From Treponema sp. (GTDB taxonomy: Bacteria; Spirochaetota; Spirochaetia; Treponematales; Breznakiellaceae), in the NCBI GenBank assembly GCA_031259345.1, contig JAIRLQ010000380.1, positions 1 through 15,659 on the forward strand: a stretch of DNA of 15,659 bases, given 5' to 3'. The notes under the pieces were generated by a model that was not told where the DNA came from, ran no database searches, and saw only the letters and a program-made list of their open reading frames with translations. Below, one piece after another: positions 14,382-15,659 of the stretch (position 1 is the stretch's first letter; each line of letters begins with the position of its first letter). Position numbers and translations under genes: made by a program.

Positions 14382-15463
14382 GGATTCCTCCTAAAATGCA
14401 AAAGGGAATAATCGTGCATTCCAATATTGTGATGGGCCTTGCTTAAGGTAAACCCCGCCTTTTCAATGGCCGTTACCAGTTCCCCGTAACGGTACATTTT
14501 GCTGTTGTCGTTTGCCATACAGGTAAAGTAAAGGGAAGTTGCCAAAAGGGAAAAAACCGCCGCTTCAAAACGCTGTTTGTCCCACAGGGGCTCAAAAACA
14601 AACACGTCGGTATTTTCGCCGCTCGATTTTTTGATTTTTTCCAGAATGCCGGTAATTTCTTCCGGAGAAAAACAATCCAGAAATTGGCTCATCCAGACGG
14701 CGTCCGCCCCCGGGGGAAAAAGATCCCCTTTGTCCAGGGCATCGCAGGGGACGGCTTTAATGCGCCCCGTGAAGCCCGCGGCGGCGGCGTTTTTTTCCGC
14801 AAGAGATGTCTGGCCGGGGAGGTCCGCAATAATTACTTCCACATCGGGGTCATAACGGCAGCAGCTGATTGCCCATTTTGCGTTATTGCCTCCTATATCC
14901 AAAATCTTTTTTGGCTTTTCGGCAAATACAATGGGCAGCGCTTCCGGAAATCCTATATCGGAATAAAAATTGTCAAAATCGAACCAGCTTTTCTTTTCTT
15001 TTTCCGGCAGGGAAGAAAGGGCCTGGTAAATGGTATCCCACTTGCCTCCAAAGACAGTAAGCCCCCGTGGTTTTCCGCTGCGTATGGATTCGCCCAGTTC
15101 AAAGGCCCCTTTATAGCAAATGTCGTTTACAAAGTTAAAATTGGCCCTGGTAAGATCATCTTCAAGAAGAAAATAGCCGGTTTTTCCAAGGACAAAGCGT
15201 TCTTCCCCTGGGTCCGGTTTTAATATGACAATATGGGCGGCCATGGCGGCTTCCAAAAGCACCCCCGCGCCGTAGGGGGACACCCCTGTTTTTTGAGCGG
15301 CGTCGCTTCGGGTAAGGCCTTCTTCCCCGGCGTCCGAAACAGCCTTCAGGATGCCAAAGTCAAGCAGCGCCCGCACAGCCTGAAATAAAAGGGGGGAGAA
15401 ACTGATTTTTTGAGCCTCAAATTTGGCGTCTATCGACCTTATTTTATCTATGGTGTAATCCAT
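14378..15463 (-). CDS. SAM-dependent methyltransferase of the APE cluster (O-methyltransferase-like)
   Basis: A 361-residue protein with a winged-helix dimerisation region (about 15-100; SDAAQKTGVSPYGAGVLLEA) followed by a class I SAM fold: ILDIGGNNAKWA (motif I), IIADLPGQ and a VWMSQFLDCFSPEEI strand-helix. It resembles the methyltransferases found in APE clusters and plant-type OMTs; it would methylate the aryl head group. In classical OMTs the last motif carries a catalytic histidine (LHDWSDE); here an aspartate occupies that place (FLDCFSPE). It is the first gene of the reverse operon. No SD precedes ATG 15463, which may be read from a very short leader. Methyl acceptor atom (O or C) is not decidable from sequence. 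Confidence 0.85.
   Translation of the reverse strand: MDYTIDKIRSIDAKFEAQKISFSPLLFQAVRALLDFGILKAVSDAGEEGLTRSDAAQKTGVSPYGAGVLLEAAMAAHIVILKPDPGEERFVLGKTGYFLLEDDLTRANFNFVNDICYKGAFELGESIRSGKPRGLTVFGGKWDTIYQALSSLPEKEKKSWFDFDNFYSDIGFPEALPIVFAEKPKKILDIGGNNAKWAISCCRYDPDVEVIIADLPGQTSLAEKNAAAAGFTGRIKAVPCDALDKGDLFPPGADAVWMSQFLDCFSPEEITGILEKIKKSSGENTDVFVFEPLWDKQRFEAAVFSLLATSLYFTCMANDNSKMYRYGELVTAIEKAGFTLSKAHHNIGMHDYSLLHFRRNP
14387..14392 (-). promoter_or_regulatory. Strong ribosome binding site for GTG start
   Basis: AGGAGG on the reverse strand lies five bases before the GTG at 14379-14381. A consensus SD inside the end of the methyltransferase gene suggests high translation of the chain-length factor and settles its non-ATG start. 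Confidence 0.75.
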
Positions 15464-15474
15464 ATCGTATTATC

Positions 15475-15503
15475 AGAATACAATTAAGAGGAAATATCCG
15501 CAA
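15475..15503 (-). promoter_or_regulatory. Candidate promoter of the methyltransferase-accA operon
   Basis: On the reverse strand TTGCGG (15503-15498) and TATTCT (15480-15475) are 17 bases apart, as in sigma-70 promoters, although each box is a partial match. Transcription would begin near 15468, leaving only a few bases before ATG 15463, in line with the missing SD. Called by eye. Confidence 0.3.
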
Positions 15504-15520
15504 GGTGTATTTGGGTGTAT
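15504..15520 (-). repeat. Phased direct repeat ATACACC-N3-ATACACC upstream of promoter
   Basis: Two copies of ATACACC on the reverse strand (15520-15514 and 15510-15504) start ten bases apart, one helical turn, and abut the candidate -35 box. This is the layout of an activator or repressor site, but two 7-mers can arise by chance. Confidence 0.35.
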
Positions 15521-15597
15521 CGGGGCTGTCCTCGGAGTAAAAAGTCCGGACAAGTTTTTCAAAAAGTTTGAAAAGATTACTTTTCGGGCAGTCCCTT

Positions 15598-15615
15598 CCA
15601 AAACTGAAGTTTTGG
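15598..15615. repeat. Perfect 8-bp stem inverted repeat with 2-base centre
   Basis: CCAAAACT and AGTTTTGG flank GA. No T-run follows on either strand, so it does not look like an intrinsic terminator; a dispersed intergenic repeat or a protein-binding dyad is possible. Confidence 0.6.
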
Positions 15616-15659
15616 GAAAGCCTCAATAGAAATAAATTTATTATTATGTTATAAATAAA

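Larger units (their letters stand above)
15464..15659. other. Non-coding right-edge region with dyad elements
   Basis: No gene is supported in these 196 bases. They hold the candidate promoter and direct repeat, an 8-base palindrome GTCCGGAC at 15544-15551, an imperfect dyad at 15551-15570 and a strong hairpin at 15598-15615, then an A/T-rich tail. Confidence 0.6.

Noticed and set aside
15598..15620. Intrinsic terminator
   Set aside because: The stem is good, but no T-run follows on either strand.
15444..15626. 60-codon reverse open frame at the right edge
   Set aside because: It spans the dyad elements and the promoter region, overlaps the methyltransferase start and has no SD or family likeness; may be translated repeat sequence.
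1..15659. CRISPR array, tRNA, rRNA, transposase or integrase
   Set aside because: No regularly spaced repeats, no cloverleaf or rRNA-like stretch and no mobile-element protein were seen on either strand.

Overview
The window carries most of a type II polyketide synthase locus of the aryl polyene (APE, xanthomonadin-like pigment) class. The left edge cuts through its first gene. The identification rests on the gene set and order. A forward run of ketosynthase, hotdog dehydratase, ketoreductase and ketosynthase (7626-11287) matches the apeO-apeP-apeQ-apeR order known from proteobacterial APE clusters. Around it lie an acyl-ACP/CoA ligase with a fused dehydratase-like domain, a family 2 glycosyltransferase, two lipid-type acyltransferases, a 4HBT thioesterase, a LolA-like protein, an MMPL exporter, a lipoprotein, a phosphopantetheinyl transferase, a short chain-length-factor-like ketosynthase and an APE-type SAM methyltransferase.

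Organism: a diderm bacterium. LolA-like and lipoprotein genes, an LpxL-like acyltransferase and APE genes all imply an outer membrane. Base composition looks moderate, with no strong skew. The loose lipobox (L-V-L-S-C) and general protein style make me lean towards a spirochaete, perhaps a gut treponeme, but this is a weak inference that needs a database search.

Layout. (1) 1-6411, forward: ligase/dehydratase fusion (partial), glycosyltransferase, LpxL-like acyltransferase, thioesterase, LolA-like carrier and MMPL exporter, mostly joined by 1-4 base overlaps. (2) 6285-6992, reverse: a lone Sfp-type phosphopantetheinyl transferase lying antisense inside the forward gene series and overlapping the exporter 3' end by 127 bases. 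(3) 7033-11287, forward: lipoprotein, KS, DH, KR, KS, again with short overlaps. (4) 15463-11274, reverse: methyltransferase, chain-length factor, PlsC-like acyltransferase, accD and accA, each pair sharing exactly 4 bases; this operon meets the forward operon tail to tail with a 14-base overlap. (5) 15464-15659: non-coding, with a candidate promoter, a phased direct repeat and a hairpin.

How the genes would work together (inference from APE biosynthesis): the ligase loads an aromatic starter on a carrier protein (carrier genes are not in the window and may lie upstream). AccA/AccD help make malonyl-CoA, and the phosphopantetheinyl transferase activates the carrier. The two ketosynthases with the chain-length factor extend the chain, and KR plus a composite dehydratase create conjugated double bonds. 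The methyltransferase decorates the aryl head. The thioesterase releases or edits chains. The glycosyltransferase and acyltransferases would attach the polyene to a lipid or sugar anchor, and the MMPL/LolA-like/lipoprotein set would move it to the outer membrane.
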